DNA from: CALGLS01 sp965222105 | Lineage (GTDB): Bacteria > Bacteroidota > Bacteroidia > Chitinophagales > Saprospiraceae | NCBI GenBank assembly: GCA_965222105.1 | Contig: CBDCTQ010000024.1 | Coordinates: forward strand, 89,287 to 153,286 | Length of the DNA: 64,000 nt | Direction of reading: 5' to 3' | In this document: one piece after another, positions 42,122-51,060 of the stretch | Numbering within the stretch: the stretch's first letter is position 1 | Layout: the number at the start of each line of letters is the position of its first letter | Translations under genes and position numbers: made by a program | The notes under the pieces: generated by a model | The model's input: the letters and a program-made list of their open reading frames with translations, nothing else | The model's database searches: none | Told to the model about the DNA's origin: nothing

Positions 42122-42658
42122 GAAGGACTCCGCGCAAGTGGGGTCCTTTTTGTTTAGGTCTGTTTGCGCTCCGCCTTCATGCTTGCCGTGTAGGCGAAAG
42201 TCCTACATGGGCACGCCTGAAGGATACTCCGCGCAAGTGGGGTCCTTTTTGTTTAGGTCTGTTTGCGCTCCGCCTTCATGCTTGCCGTGTAGGCGAAAGT
42301 CCTACATGGGCACACCTGAAGGATACTCCGCGCAAGTGGGGTCCTTTTTGTTTAGGTCTGTTTGCGCTCCGCCTTCATGCTTGCCGTGTAGGCGAAAGTC
42401 CTACATGGGCACGCCCGAAGGATACTCCGCGCAAGTGGGGTCCTTTTTGTATAGGTCTGTTTGCGCTCCGCCTTCATGGCACGCCTGAAGGATACTCCGC
42501 GCAAGTGGGGTCCTTTTTGTTTAGATCTGTTTGCGCTCCGCCAACGAAGGACGATGCCTTCACCGCATGCTTCCTGCTTGCCGTGTAGGCGAAAGTCCTA
42601 CATGGGCACGCCCCATCTGGAATTATTTCATTAGGGGAGAATTTCTAACTGACATATT
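42122..42658 (+). repeat. Tandem terminator-hairpin array, block 2
   Basis: Five hairpins of the same type as in block 1, starting at about 42123, 42220, 42319, 42418 and 42488, with 97-99-bp units and one 70-bp unit. The tail before the next GIY-YIG gene is the same as in block 1 apart from a few substitutions. Blocks 1 and 2 belong to a duplication with a period of about 902 bp. Confidence 0.85.
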
Positions 42659-42943
42659 ATGAAAAACTTTTACTTTGTATATGTTCTTTTCAGCGAGAAG
42701 GACCGGAAGCTGTATATAGGCTTTACTTCTGATTTGGAGCAACGGAAGCGGCAGCATTTTAATGGGGAAGTGATCAGTACTTTTCGCCGTAGGCCTTTAA
42801 AGTTGATTTATTTTGAGGCTCATTTGTCGAAGGTTGCAGCTTTGCGGCGAGAGGCTTATTTTAAAACGACATCTGGTAAGCGCACCTTGCGGCAAATGCT
42901 TAAGGAGACGTTAGAGGAATTACAATATGAAGGACTGTCTTGA
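42659..42943 (+). CDS. GIY-YIG nuclease family protein, copy 2
   Basis: 94 residues, the same as copy 1 except Val for Ile at about residue 58; the GIY-YIG motifs, Arg and Glu are kept. Both the flanking array and the downstream tRNA remnant are duplicated with it, so this is a segmental duplication rather than separate acquisition. The high DNA identity (a handful of substitutions across about 900 bp) indicates recent duplication or gene conversion. Whether both copies are expressed is unknown. Confidence 0.88.
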   Translation: MKNFYFVYVLFSEKDRKLYIGFTSDLEQRKRQHFNGEVISTFRRRPLKLIYFEAHLSKVAALRREAYFKTTSGKRTLRQMLKETLEELQYEGLS

Positions 42944-42944
42944 T

Positions 42945-43008
42945 GTAGGTCCAAGGCGTGTAATGAAGGCAGAACGCAGTGGCGTCCTTCATTATTCAAG
43001 TCCTTGAA
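42945..43008 (+). repeat. tRNA-Asn 3'-end remnant split by a hairpin insert, copy 2 (truncated)
   Basis: GTAGGTCCAAGG, the same 38-nt insert (42957-42994), then TTCAAGTCCTTGAA, after which homology to tRNA-Asn stops at 43008. This marks the right boundary of the duplicated segment. The 43009-43264 interval after it holds no supportable gene; the open frame extending upstream of 43265 lacks signal-peptide character. Confidence 0.85.
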
Positions 43009-43264
43009 ATTCCCAAATCCTGGCTTGTAGGATCATGGACTAGAGGACGATCTCCTAAAACTCGATGGTGATTTTTTCAACCGCCACATGCCTCCGGCAG
43101 TTAAAAAGAATGCTAAGAGCGCTAAGATACTTATCGGTTATGCAGTTTTTGGCCTCCTGCTTGCACAATCCACCAAAACACCGGATATTCATCCTGTGCA
43201 AAAAAACAATGCCATTCGATATCGGTCGTGTTTATCTCCGTTCGTCTACCCATTTGGGGGCGTG

Positions 43265-46200
43265 ATGCTAGCTGGCAGATTTACAACAGCGATATATGAC
43301 AGCAGAGCTACCTCGTTGTTTGGCCAGGTTCTGTTTTTTGTAATCCTGCTATTGATCTCGACAACTGCCTCTGCCCAATCTGCCCAACTCCAGCACTTTA
43401 CCGGAAAAGACGGGCTTGCCCAAAGCCAGGTCTACTGCTTGCTCGAAGACCGGCGCGGCTACCTTTGGCTCGGTACTCAGGGCGGCGGGCTCAACCGCTT
43501 CGACGGGCTGGCCTTCAAAACCTGGCGCACCAAAGACGGACTGCCCAACAACTACGTCGATGCCCTCCACGAAGACCCAGGGGGCAGACTATGGATCGGC
43601 ACCAAAAACGGATTGAGTTGTTTCGATGGGTTTACATTTAATAACTTCAGGGATGAGGATGCTCCTTCCGATTTCGATATAACAACAATTCTGCAAAGGT
43701 CGGATACCACGCTGTGGATAGGCACCGGAACGGGCCTGTACACCTTCGACGGCCACCAATGGAAACGCCACCGGGGCATTCCCGCAGCCCATATCAACCA
43801 CTTGCATTCCAACGCCCAGGGCCTTTGGGTAAGTACCACAGTAGGGCTTTATCTGCTGACCAAAAATGGCGTAAAACCCTATGGCGCCAATGAAGGTTTT
43901 TTTCATCGCGACGTTCGCGCCACTGCTACAGACCATTACGATGGCACTGTATGGGCGGCTACATATACCGGCGGCTTGTACGGTATTACCCGCGATTCTG
44001 TTGTTAGAAAAACCGTCAATGATGGCATCAAAGGGCAGCACCTTCAAACTCTGTATACAGACCACGGGGGCAACCTTTGGATCGGAAGCCAGGACCGGGG
44101 CATATCGTTTTGGATGAATGCGGACAGCAGTTTTCAATACCTCAACCAGTCTTCCGGACTGTTGCGCAACGACGTCAGGGCCATCCTCCAGGACCGGTGG
44201 GGGCACATTTGGATCGGTACTACCGGCGGATTGAGCCGTTATGCCGGCCGGGAATTTGGGCAACTACTCGTCAACCCCGCTTCCAACGATAACAACGTGT
44301 ACGCAATATGCGAAGACACCCTCGGCAATCTCTGGCTATCGGCCTCCAGCAGGGGGATCGCCCGATGGCAGGATGGTCAATTGACCCACTATGGGCGCGA
44401 CTCCGGGTTTATCGATACGCGCTGCAAAGCCCTTTTTGTGGACCAGCGCCAACGCTTGTGGATAGGGACCGAAAGGCATGGCCTGGCCCTATTTGACGGG
44501 GAGCAATTTCAGTTTTTTACACCCAATGATGGCCTCAGGGGCAAATTCATCAAAGACATTGAGCAAGACTCCAGCGGATTGATGTATGTAGCCACCAATA
44601 ATGGCATTTTTACCATCCACTCCAAAGACAGTTTAATGGTGGAGACCAGCATCGTCGTCGACAGCCTCGAGCACCAGATATCCGATACCTATATTCGGAG
44701 AGATACAATGCTTCGGGAGCATTTTGTTATAAAACCAATTCAAACCCCCGAAGTAGAAGGCACTTATATTTACGACCTCCAATTCGATCAAAGGCATCGC
44801 CTCTGGTATGCTTCCCGCTACAGCGGAATGGGCTGTATTGCTGGTGATAGTTTGATACATCACTGGCGAAAAGGGGGTAGTCGGGTTGATTTGCCCGACA
44901 ACCAAATTCGGAGCATGGCCATCGATAAGGAAGGGTACCTTTGGGCCGGGACCGCCAACGCAGGCATCCTCCGATTTGGCATCGAAAACGACCAACCGCT
45001 CCTTATTTCATTTAGCGAAAGCGATGGGCTGTATTCCAACAACGTGTACTTGTTGTTGTTCGACAACGAAAACAACCTCTGGGCCGGCTACGAAAATGGC
45101 GTCGACCGCATCCAGCTCAACGAGGCAAGACAGATTGCCGACCTCCGTCACTTCGACCGAACGGATGGTTTTTCCGGTATTGAAACTTGCACCAACGCAG
45201 CCCTCAACGACAGCCGGGGCCGACTATGGTTTGGCACCGTCAACGGTTTGATGCAGTACTTACCTGAATCCGGTCAGCAAACTGTCCAGCCACCTGTGGT
45301 TCATCTCAGCGGGGTGCGTATCGGGTACAAGTTGTTAGAAAATACGCAGTACGCCGCTTTCGCAAAATACTGGGGAGGTGCCAGCGATGGACTGGTCTTA
45401 CCTCATTACGATAACCAACTCCAGTTCGGGTTCAAAGCCGTTCATCAGGAGAAACCACAGCAAATACAATACGAATACTACCTCGAAGGCTGGGATGATC
45501 GCTGGCTAGGCCCCTACGGCCAAAATGCGCCGGCTCATTATTCCAATTTACCGCCGGGCGATTACACTTTTCACGTACGCGCGAGCACCGGTGAGGGGGT
45601 ATACAATGTGGAATCGGTGTCGTGGTCGTTTTCGATCCGTCCTCCCTTCTGGCGTACCAACTGGTTTTTTCTGGCGGCGGTGCTGTCGGGATTATTGTTG
45701 TTTTTTATTTTGGCGAAAGCCTGGGTCAACCGCATTCGCCGACAGGCTGCCGCCAAAACGGAACGCCTCGAAATGGAAAAAAATCTGTTGGAGCTGGAGC
45801 AAAGGGCATTACAGTTGCAGATGAATCCGCATTTTATCTTCAATGTGCTCAATTCCATTCAAAGCCTCATTTCCCAAAAGGATGAAAAAACGGCGCGGTA
45901 CTATCTGGCCAAATTTTCCAAGCTGATGAGGGCCATTCTGGAAAATTCGCGGTCGGAAAAAATACCCCTCGACCAGGAGATCGAAACCCTCGAACACTAC
46001 CTTTCCATTGAGCGATTTAGCCGCGACGAACAGTTTGACTACGAGGTGTATGTCGATCCGAAGCTGGATACGGAGTCTATTCTCATTGCACCGATGCTGC
46101 TTCAGCCGTTTTTGGAAAATGCCATTATCCACGGGGTAGGGCAGGTGAAAGAAGGCGGTAGGGTGAAGCTGTCTTTTCTCCAAAAATTCGGCACCCTGGA

Positions 46201-46417
46201 GTGCATCGTCGAAGACAACGGGCCGGGTCTGGCAGCGGCACGGCAACGGAAGAGTCAGCAGGAGCACACCCACAAGTCGGCGGCGCTGGAGGTAACGCGG
46301 GAGCGGCTGGATATTTTGAATCCGCTGGCGAAGGGAAAGAGTTTGGAGGTGATCGACCGGGTGGCTTTAGGGGAAGGCTTGGGGACGAAGGTGGTGGTGC
46401 GGTTGTTGTTGGGGTGA
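43265..46417 (+). CDS. Propeller/Y_Y_Y sensor with LytS-type histidine kinase
   Basis: 1050 residues from ATG at 43265, which gives a signal/anchor ending STTASAQ; an ATG at 43088 adds 59 residues of poor character. Residues about 40-690 contain about fourteen two-component propeller repeats (patterns such as GGLNRFDGLAFKTWRTKDGL, LWIGTKNGLSCFDG). A Y_Y_Y domain follows near 730-790 (YYLEGWDDRW, YSNLPPGDYTFHVRA), then one membrane helix and a coiled coil. The kinase is LytS-like with the phospho-acceptor region MNPHFIFNVLNSIQSLI and an ATPase domain (NAIIHGV, VEDNGPGLA). It is likely to signal to a LytTR-type regulator, but no such gene adjoins it. The periplasmic propeller may sense carbohydrates or surface cues. 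Confidence 0.9.
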   Translation: MLAGRFTTAIYDSRATSLFGQVLFFVILLLISTTASAQSAQLQHFTGKDGLAQSQVYCLLEDRRGYLWLGTQGGGLNRFDGLAFKTWRTKDGLPNNYVDALHEDPGGRLWIGTKNGLSCFDGFTFNNFRDEDAPSDFDITTILQRSDTTLWIGTGTGLYTFDGHQWKRHRGIPAAHINHLHSNAQGLWVSTTVGLYLLTKNGVKPYGANEGFFHRDVRATATDHYDGTVWAATYTGGLYGITRDSVVRKTVNDGIKGQHLQTLYTDHGGNLWIGSQDRGISFWMNADSSFQYLNQSSGLLRNDVRAILQDRWGHIWIGTTGGLSRYAGREFGQLLVNPASNDNNVYAICEDTLGNLWLSASSRGIARWQDGQLTHYGRDSGFIDTRCKALFVDQRQRLWIGTERHGLALFDGEQFQFFTPNDGLRGKFIKDIEQDSSGLMYVATNNGIFTIHSKDSLMVETSIVVDSLEHQISDTYIRRDTMLREHFVIKPIQTPEVEGTYIYDLQFDQRHRLWYASRYSGMGCIAGDSLIHHWRKGGSRVDLPDNQIRSMAIDKEGYLWAGTANAGILRFGIENDQPLLISFSESDGLYSNNVYLLLFDNENNLWAGYENGVDRIQLNEARQIADLRHFDRTDGFSGIETCTNAALNDSRGRLWFGTVNGLMQYLPESGQQTVQPPVVHLSGVRIGYKLLENTQYAAFAKYWGGASDGLVLPHYDNQLQFGFKAVHQEKPQQIQYEYYLEGWDDRWLGPYGQNAPAHYSNLPPGDYTFHVRASTGEGVYNVESVSWSFSIRPPFWRTNWFFLAAVLSGLLLFFILAKAWVNRIRRQAAAKTERLEMEKNLLELEQRALQLQMNPHFIFNVLNSIQSLISQKDEKTARYYLAKFSKLMRAILENSRSEKIPLDQEIETLEHYLSIERFSRDEQFDYEVYVDPKLDTESILIAPMLLQPFLENAIIHGVGQVKEGGRVKLSFLQKFGTLECIVEDNGPGLAAARQRKSQQEHTHKSAALEVTRERLDILNPLAKGKSLEVIDRVALGEGLGTKVVVRLLLG

Positions 46418-46457
46418 AGTATGTTGGAGCACTTGCTCTGAAAGCTAACTCTTGTGC

Positions 46458-48191
46458 TTATGCCTGTGCCAGCGGATATACTTTTTCCAGATGCAATTCA
46501 TCCTTAACCACGACCACGGTCCATCCTTGCAGGTCGGAGAAGCCGCTCAATTCGGCGTCGTTGTCTACATATTCCAGTAGTTGATTTTTAGCTATTTCCC
46601 TGGCGGATGTCAATTGGGCTGCCTCTCCTTTTTTGAGATATTTCAATTCAAAGATGTACTGGCTGCTGACGGGAGTTGGTGACTGGGCCAAAAACAACAG
46701 GTCGATGTATCCGCCGGTGGTTTCCCGTTCGCTTTTCACGAAATATATGTTGGTTTGGAGCGCCAGGGTAAAGATGATGACTTTGAGATGTTTTTCCGAA
46801 AATTCGCGGTAGTCCCGATTGGAAAGATGCTGTAGAAATACTTCGACATATTCAAAAAAAGGACGGGGGTTGTTGTCCAGAGCCATTGTTCGCATAGCGG
46901 TTTGCAGTGTCTGTTGCTGGACGGAGAGTTTTTCTCTTTTTTGCAAGAGATGCAAGAAATAATCGTAAAACAATCTTTCGACGGCGAAGTTGGGTATTCT
47001 GAAGGTAGAAATGTTGGCCCACGAGCTTTCAACGGTCAACAGGCCGAGATAGTAGAGCAGGCTGACAAAATGGTCGCGGGAGAAAGGTATTTCAAATGAA
47101 TATTGTTGGATGATGGTGCCTGTTGTTTGCCTGGTTTCTACTATTTCGCGCAATATCTCGTAGTTTTGGCTGGGGCTTTCAATTTCAAACATCCGGCGGA
47201 GCTTGCCATAGTCACTGGAAAGGTTATTGTCGAGCATTTTTTCGGGGAAGGTTCCGGTGTTTTGCAGTTCTGTGCAGAAATACAACACCATGCCGGGATT
47301 GTATATGGTTTGTTGTCGTTGGTTGGTAAAGCGATAGCCATTGTACCAATTTCTCAATTCGGGCATTAATGATTCGGGAGGGAGTGTAGCGGCGGCAGGC
47401 ATAATTTTTAGTAGAGAGATCACCTCATCGTCGGTGAATCCTGTCATTTCAGCAAACATGGGATTACGCGATATGCTTTTTCCGATGTTGAAGCCGCTGG
47501 TTAGGCTGTCGAGCGTGACGGGAGAGACCCCAGTGATGAAAATGCGATCGACCAACCCGCTTCCGGTGCCTTGTTTGAGTATTTCAAAAAATTTTCTAAC
47601 AAAACCATTACGACTCACAATTTCTTTGAATTCGGTAAGCCGGAAGGCGAGCATTTCATTGGTGAAGTGGTCGTATTCATCGATTAGGACAAACAGCTTT
47701 TCGGGTATTCGTTTGGATCGGACAATGCTGAATATCTTTTGCAGAGCCAGATTTGGAGCGGACTCCGATTCAATGGTCTGCAAATCCATGTCGTCAAATA
47801 TTGAGGGGTATTCATCAAACAAATTCCTCGCACCTTCCTTCACATTTTCGAGTACTCCACGAAATGTAGACTCCTGCGTTTTGGTGTTGACGCCGCTGAA
47901 GTCAAATTTTAATACCAGATACTTATTGGCACTGGGAGTTGGATTTGTACCGATATAGTATCCGCCAAACAATTGTTCGAACTCACCTTTGTGGGCCTTG
48001 GCGTAGTAATGTTCCAGGACGGAGAGCAACAGGGTTTTTCCAAATCTTCGAGGCCGTAAAAAAAACAGATAAGGTTCTCCCAGTTTTTCCAGTTGTTCGA
48101 TGTAGTTGGTTCTGTCTACAAAGTAGTATCCATCGCGTACCAGCCTGGCAAAATTGCTGATCCCATAGGGCAATTTATATGTCTTTTTCAT
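46458..48191 (-). CDS. AAA-ATPase with C-terminal PD-(D/E)XK nuclease-like domain (DUF1703 type)
   Basis: 577 residues. N-terminal half: KLPYGISNFARLVRDGYYFVD, Walker A-like RPRRFGKTLLLS near residue 48 (atypical, as in the AAA-ATPase-like/DUF1703 group), Walker B FVLIDEYDH near 168, and sensor-like RIFITGVSPVTLDSL near 213. C-terminal ~100 residues contain the PD-(D/E)XK core: GGYIDLLFL and YIFELKYLKKGE (Asp and E-x-K). These proteins are abundant in Bacteroidota and often multi-copy; their role is not established, possibly mobile-element or defence related. It is convergent with the sensor kinase gene. Confidence 0.85.
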   Translation of the reverse strand: MKKTYKLPYGISNFARLVRDGYYFVDRTNYIEQLEKLGEPYLFFLRPRRFGKTLLLSVLEHYYAKAHKGEFEQLFGGYYIGTNPTPSANKYLVLKFDFSGVNTKTQESTFRGVLENVKEGARNLFDEYPSIFDDMDLQTIESESAPNLALQKIFSIVRSKRIPEKLFVLIDEYDHFTNEMLAFRLTEFKEIVSRNGFVRKFFEILKQGTGSGLVDRIFITGVSPVTLDSLTSGFNIGKSISRNPMFAEMTGFTDDEVISLLKIMPAAATLPPESLMPELRNWYNGYRFTNQRQQTIYNPGMVLYFCTELQNTGTFPEKMLDNNLSSDYGKLRRMFEIESPSQNYEILREIVETRQTTGTIIQQYSFEIPFSRDHFVSLLYYLGLLTVESSWANISTFRIPNFAVERLFYDYFLHLLQKREKLSVQQQTLQTAMRTMALDNNPRPFFEYVEVFLQHLSNRDYREFSEKHLKVIIFTLALQTNIYFVKSERETTGGYIDLLFLAQSPTPVSSQYIFELKYLKKGEAAQLTSAREIAKNQLLEYVDNDAELSGFSDLQGWTVVVVKDELHLEKVYPLAQA

Positions 48192-48265
48192 AACCTAAAA
48201 GTAGGAAAAATTTATTCGCAGGCAATGCTGTTATTTAGAGACAACAAAATTGCCCGACGAGGCTT

Positions 48266-49528
48266 TCAAGCAGGTATCGGGTCTGCGGCTCCCCTCCATT
48301 TACCAAAATAAACCGCCACCCCAAACGATAATACCAAATACCCCAAAAACAACAAGCTCCCACCCACCACCACCGTATCGATCCCAAACCAGCCGCCCAT
48401 TCCATAGTACAACACCACACCCACCAGCAGTTTTACCGCCTCTGTCAACACGGCAAAGGGGCTGCGGTCCATCAAGGTGGTATAGGAAAAAATGGATAGG
48501 ATCAGAAAACCGCTGTACAACAGATTTTCCGCAAAGGAAAACTCGGCAATATGACTGAACCCATACAGCATAAAAAACAAATGCAAAAACAACTGGGCCC
48601 ACGACCAGGCCTTCAGCCCCGCAGAGGCCGGGGTGTCGTATTTTTGTTGGGCGTAGGCGTCGCTTATCGCAAATACGGGAAAGCGTTGTTGGACATCGGC
48701 GGGCCGCCAGCCCGTGGGCATAAACCAGATGCGGACTTTGTCCCACCAGGAGCGGGCGCGCCAGGCATCTTTTACCAATAGCCAGAAGTGCTGGAAGTTA
48801 ATCAGGATGGGATTCCAGGTCTTGACCGGGCGCTTGACGCCGTACACCGGCGGTACCTCGTCGATTTCTTCCTGGAAGCTGCCGAACCATTTGTCCCAGA
48901 GGATGAATATCTGCCCGAAATTCCGGTCCATGTATTCGGGGTTGATGGCATGGTGAACCCGGTGGTGCGAAGGGGTGACAATAATCTTTTCCAGCCAGCC
49001 CATGCGGCCGATCAGCCGGGTGTGGTACCAAAACTGAGCGAAGAGATGGAGCGGTGCCACAATGGCGATCACCTCTTGAGGTACTCCAAGTATGGCGATG
49101 GGCAAATACATAAAAAAGAAGATCCCAAAAATCCCCGATATGCTTTGCCGCAAGGCACACGACAGGTTGAACTCCTCGCTGCTGTGGTGGATGATGTGGC
49201 GGTTCCAAAAGAGGTTGATCTTGTGTTCCCAGCGGTGTACCCAGTAGCCGGCGAAGTCTTTGCCGATAAAGGCAATCACATATAGCACGAGGGAGGATTG
49301 GATATCAAAGACGGCCAGGTGGTCGACCATCCAGCCATAACTGACGATGATGACGGTCAGCTCAAGGACATCTTTGATGGAGTTGGTCATGCCGGAGCTG
49401 AGGCTGGAAATAGTGTCCATACTTCTGTTGACGACGATGCCCCTCCGATAGCCGATCACCCATTCGATAAGGATCAATGTCAGAAAGAAAGGAATGGCAT
49501 AATTGAGGACTTGCGCGTATGATTCCAT
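48266..49528 (-). CDS. Sterol desaturase/fatty acid hydroxylase family membrane protein
   Basis: 420 residues from ATG at 49528 (MESYAQVLNYAIPFFLTLIL); the longer frame lacks a membrane-type start. Histidine boxes of the FA_hydroxylase family: HRWEHKINLFWNRHIIHHSSEEF near residue 108 and HHRVHHAINPEYMDRNFG near 200, together supplying a di-iron site. The overall arrangement resembles alkylglycerol monooxygenase (TMEM195-type) relatives more than classical C-4 sterol oxidases because of the long C-terminal extension with several helices (about 300-420). Oxygen-dependent hydroxylation of a lipid is expected; the substrate is unknown. Confidence 0.85.
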   Translation of the reverse strand: MESYAQVLNYAIPFFLTLILIEWVIGYRRGIVVNRSMDTISSLSSGMTNSIKDVLELTVIIVSYGWMVDHLAVFDIQSSLVLYVIAFIGKDFAGYWVHRWEHKINLFWNRHIIHHSSEEFNLSCALRQSISGIFGIFFFMYLPIAILGVPQEVIAIVAPLHLFAQFWYHTRLIGRMGWLEKIIVTPSHHRVHHAINPEYMDRNFGQIFILWDKWFGSFQEEIDEVPPVYGVKRPVKTWNPILINFQHFWLLVKDAWRARSWWDKVRIWFMPTGWRPADVQQRFPVFAISDAYAQQKYDTPASAGLKAWSWAQLFLHLFFMLYGFSHIAEFSFAENLLYSGFLILSIFSYTTLMDRSPFAVLTEAVKLLVGVVLYYGMGGWFGIDTVVVGGSLLFLGYLVLSFGVAVYFGKWRGAADPIPA

Positions 49529-49607
49529 CGAATTGCGTTTTATCCGGATTGGAAGTTTTGTCCAAAAATACGGAAAAAACAGATGTAGGTAAAGGCCAAA
49601 AGGCAAT

Positions 49608-49771
49608 AGACCTTATGAACAAAAATTTTGTATGCAGCCTGAATGCCCTTTTTTGCCTACCCTGCGTCACATCCTCGCCTTCGTAGCTAAGGCTACGAGG
49701 CTCCGGGTGTTCCTTGGTTAGGCAAAAAATTGCTCTTCAGTTGCTATACAAAAAATCCATTCATAATGTCT
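49608..49771 (-). mobile_element. MITE-like element, family 1, copy 2
   Basis: A 164-bp copy in inverse orientation to that at 38944-39127, with the same terminal inverted repeats and internal hairpin, flanked by AAT trinucleotides (49605-49607 and 49772-49774). It lacks the 20-bp palindrome found in copy 1 and so serves as an empty site. It lies just upstream of the sterol-desaturase-family gene. Confidence 0.75.
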
Positions 49772-49869
49772 AATATAATTCCTTTTTCCAATTTTTTTGA
49801 ATTAATTCTTTCAAAGTAAAGCTCAAAAAATAAATAGTCTTTTTTGGTGTCTTTGAAAAAATCACAAAT

Positions 49870-49913
49870 CCTGTCTGCCGACAGGCAGGCGCTCACCCCG
49901 ATAGCTATCGGGG
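49870..49913. repeat. Adjacent palindromes in intergenic region
   Basis: CCTGTCTGCCGACAGGCAGG (49870-49889, a member of the 20-bp palindrome family) followed by the perfect palindrome CCCCGATAGCTATCGGGG (49896-49913). The surrounding interval 49772-50285 carries no supportable gene; besides these it contains repeat family 3 and the ECF-like motif. Confidence 0.6.
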
Positions 49914-50040
49914 TCGCTTATTTGTAATTTTTATCAAAGACAACGACAATTTATTTTTCGAGCGAGCCAAAGACGAGTTTAACGATTAAAAAAACTGATA
50001 AGGTTCCAAAATATAGACCTGTTACGACCGAACGGCTTCC

Positions 50041-50120
50041 GACCAATCACATGCCGGGCCCCGCTATTTTCGGGGCAGGCTCTCTGGGCCTTGATTTGGG
50101 GTTTTGGAACGCTACCAATT
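50041..50120 (+). repeat. Dispersed repeat family 3, second copy
   Basis: Contains GGGCCCCGCTATTTTCGGGG, then CAGGCTCTCTGGGCC, then TTGATTTGGGGT and GCTACCAA, matching 53256-53376 over most of its length. The GGCCCC...GGGG part forms a hairpin. Confidence 0.6.
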
Positions 50121-50186
50121 TTTTGTGTCATACCCAATGGCCAAATAAATCCTCAGTCAAAGAAAAATCAAAAAAAATATCATTAC

Positions 50187-50199
50187 CCAGGCAACCTTT
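50187..50199 (+). promoter_or_regulatory. ECF -35-like motif upstream of lipoprotein gene
   Basis: CCCAGGCAACCTTT lies 87 bp before the ATG at 50286. The same core, CCAGGCAACCTTT, lies at 39164 in front of another lipoprotein gene at nearly the same distance. An ECF sigma factor gene lies 0.8 kb downstream (51061). Confidence 0.4.
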
Positions 50200-50285
50200 G
50201 AGCATTTTTGGGATAAGGGAAGTAGAATCATTAATGAATTCAAAGAAACGTTACAAAATCACAAAAAATTTAAACATCAATTATT

Positions 50286-50948
50286 ATGAAAATCCTTAAA
50301 TTATTTTCGCTTTTCCTGATCACTGCCCTGGTATTCAACTCATGTGCAAAGGAAGACATTATAGAAACGACCGATAATACGCCCTCCATCGATCCCGAAG
50401 AAGAAATCGTAGAAGAAAACAACAATAGTTTCTCTATATTCGGCATCAGTATGGTTGTAGATACAGCCTATATGAGTGCAGCTCAAGGTTGGGGGTCGAA
50501 CGAAATCTTTGGATATGTGCTCAATATAGACAATTCCATTGCGGGGGTTCCTGGATTCTTATTTGCTATGAATTATGAGGTAGACCTGGAAACTGCGCCA
50601 CAGGCAGGTACTTATACTGGCGGCACAGCTAGTACTTTTACTCAAGAAGCTGCTGATGCTATTGAAGAATGGATTAATAATGGTGCTGACCCGCTTAGTG
50701 TTCCTGATTTGAGTGATTTGTTTTACGATGCATCCAACGTTACTATTGACGTAAGCAATGTAAACTTATCCGTTTATACCGAGCAAACTGAGTTTCCCGA
50801 TCCGGATAACCCAGGTCAAACGATTACCCTGACCGGACATATTGATGAAGCAGATGTCAGCTTGAGTGGCTACCTGTTGGACAGCGACGACAATGAAGTA
50901 CCCATGTCTGGTACCTTTTTAGCACAGATAAAGAGGGTCGAGTTCTAG
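50286..50948 (+). CDS. Lipoprotein, unknown function
   Basis: 220 residues with lipobox VFNSC (Cys about 20) followed by an acidic linker (DPEEEIVEENNN). The mature part is rich in Asp, Ser, Thr and beta-forming residues (ISMVVDTAYMSAAQGWGSNE, VTIDVSNVNLSVYTEQTEF, SGYLLDSDDNEVPMSG), resembling small surface lipoproteins of Bacteroidota, with no family I can name. An inverted repeat (50975-51002) follows and separates it from the sigma factor gene. Confidence 0.7.
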   Translation: MKILKLFSLFLITALVFNSCAKEDIIETTDNTPSIDPEEEIVEENNNSFSIFGISMVVDTAYMSAAQGWGSNEIFGYVLNIDNSIAGVPGFLFAMNYEVDLETAPQAGTYTGGTASTFTQEAADAIEEWINNGADPLSVPDLSDLFYDASNVTIDVSNVNLSVYTEQTEFPDPDNPGQTITLTGHIDEADVSLSGYLLDSDDNEVPMSGTFLAQIKRVEF

Positions 50949-50974
50949 CAGCGTAAATTATTGTATAAACCTGT

Positions 50975-51002
50975 AGCACAGCCCAATCATGTGGGCTGTG
51001 CT
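50975..51002. terminator. Inverted repeat, possible terminator
   Basis: AGCACAGCCC (50975-50984), 8-nt loop, GGGCTGTGCT (50993-51002); a perfect 10-bp stem without a clear T tract. It lies between the lipoprotein and sigma factor genes. Confidence 0.45.
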
Positions 51003-51060
51003 ATATGCTCTTAGATCAATTTCTCTCAATAGCCTATTTTTCTTTCATTTACAGAAAACT

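Noticed and set aside
41317..42488. Open frames beginning MKDSAQVGSFLF and containing repeated RSVCAPP
   Set aside because: They are translations of the terminator repeat; frames vary with unit number and contain no signal or domain.
41320..42640. CRISPR-like array from regularly spaced repeats
   Set aside because: The repeats are terminator hairpins in near-identical 70-99-bp units with no unique spacers, and no cas genes occur nearby.
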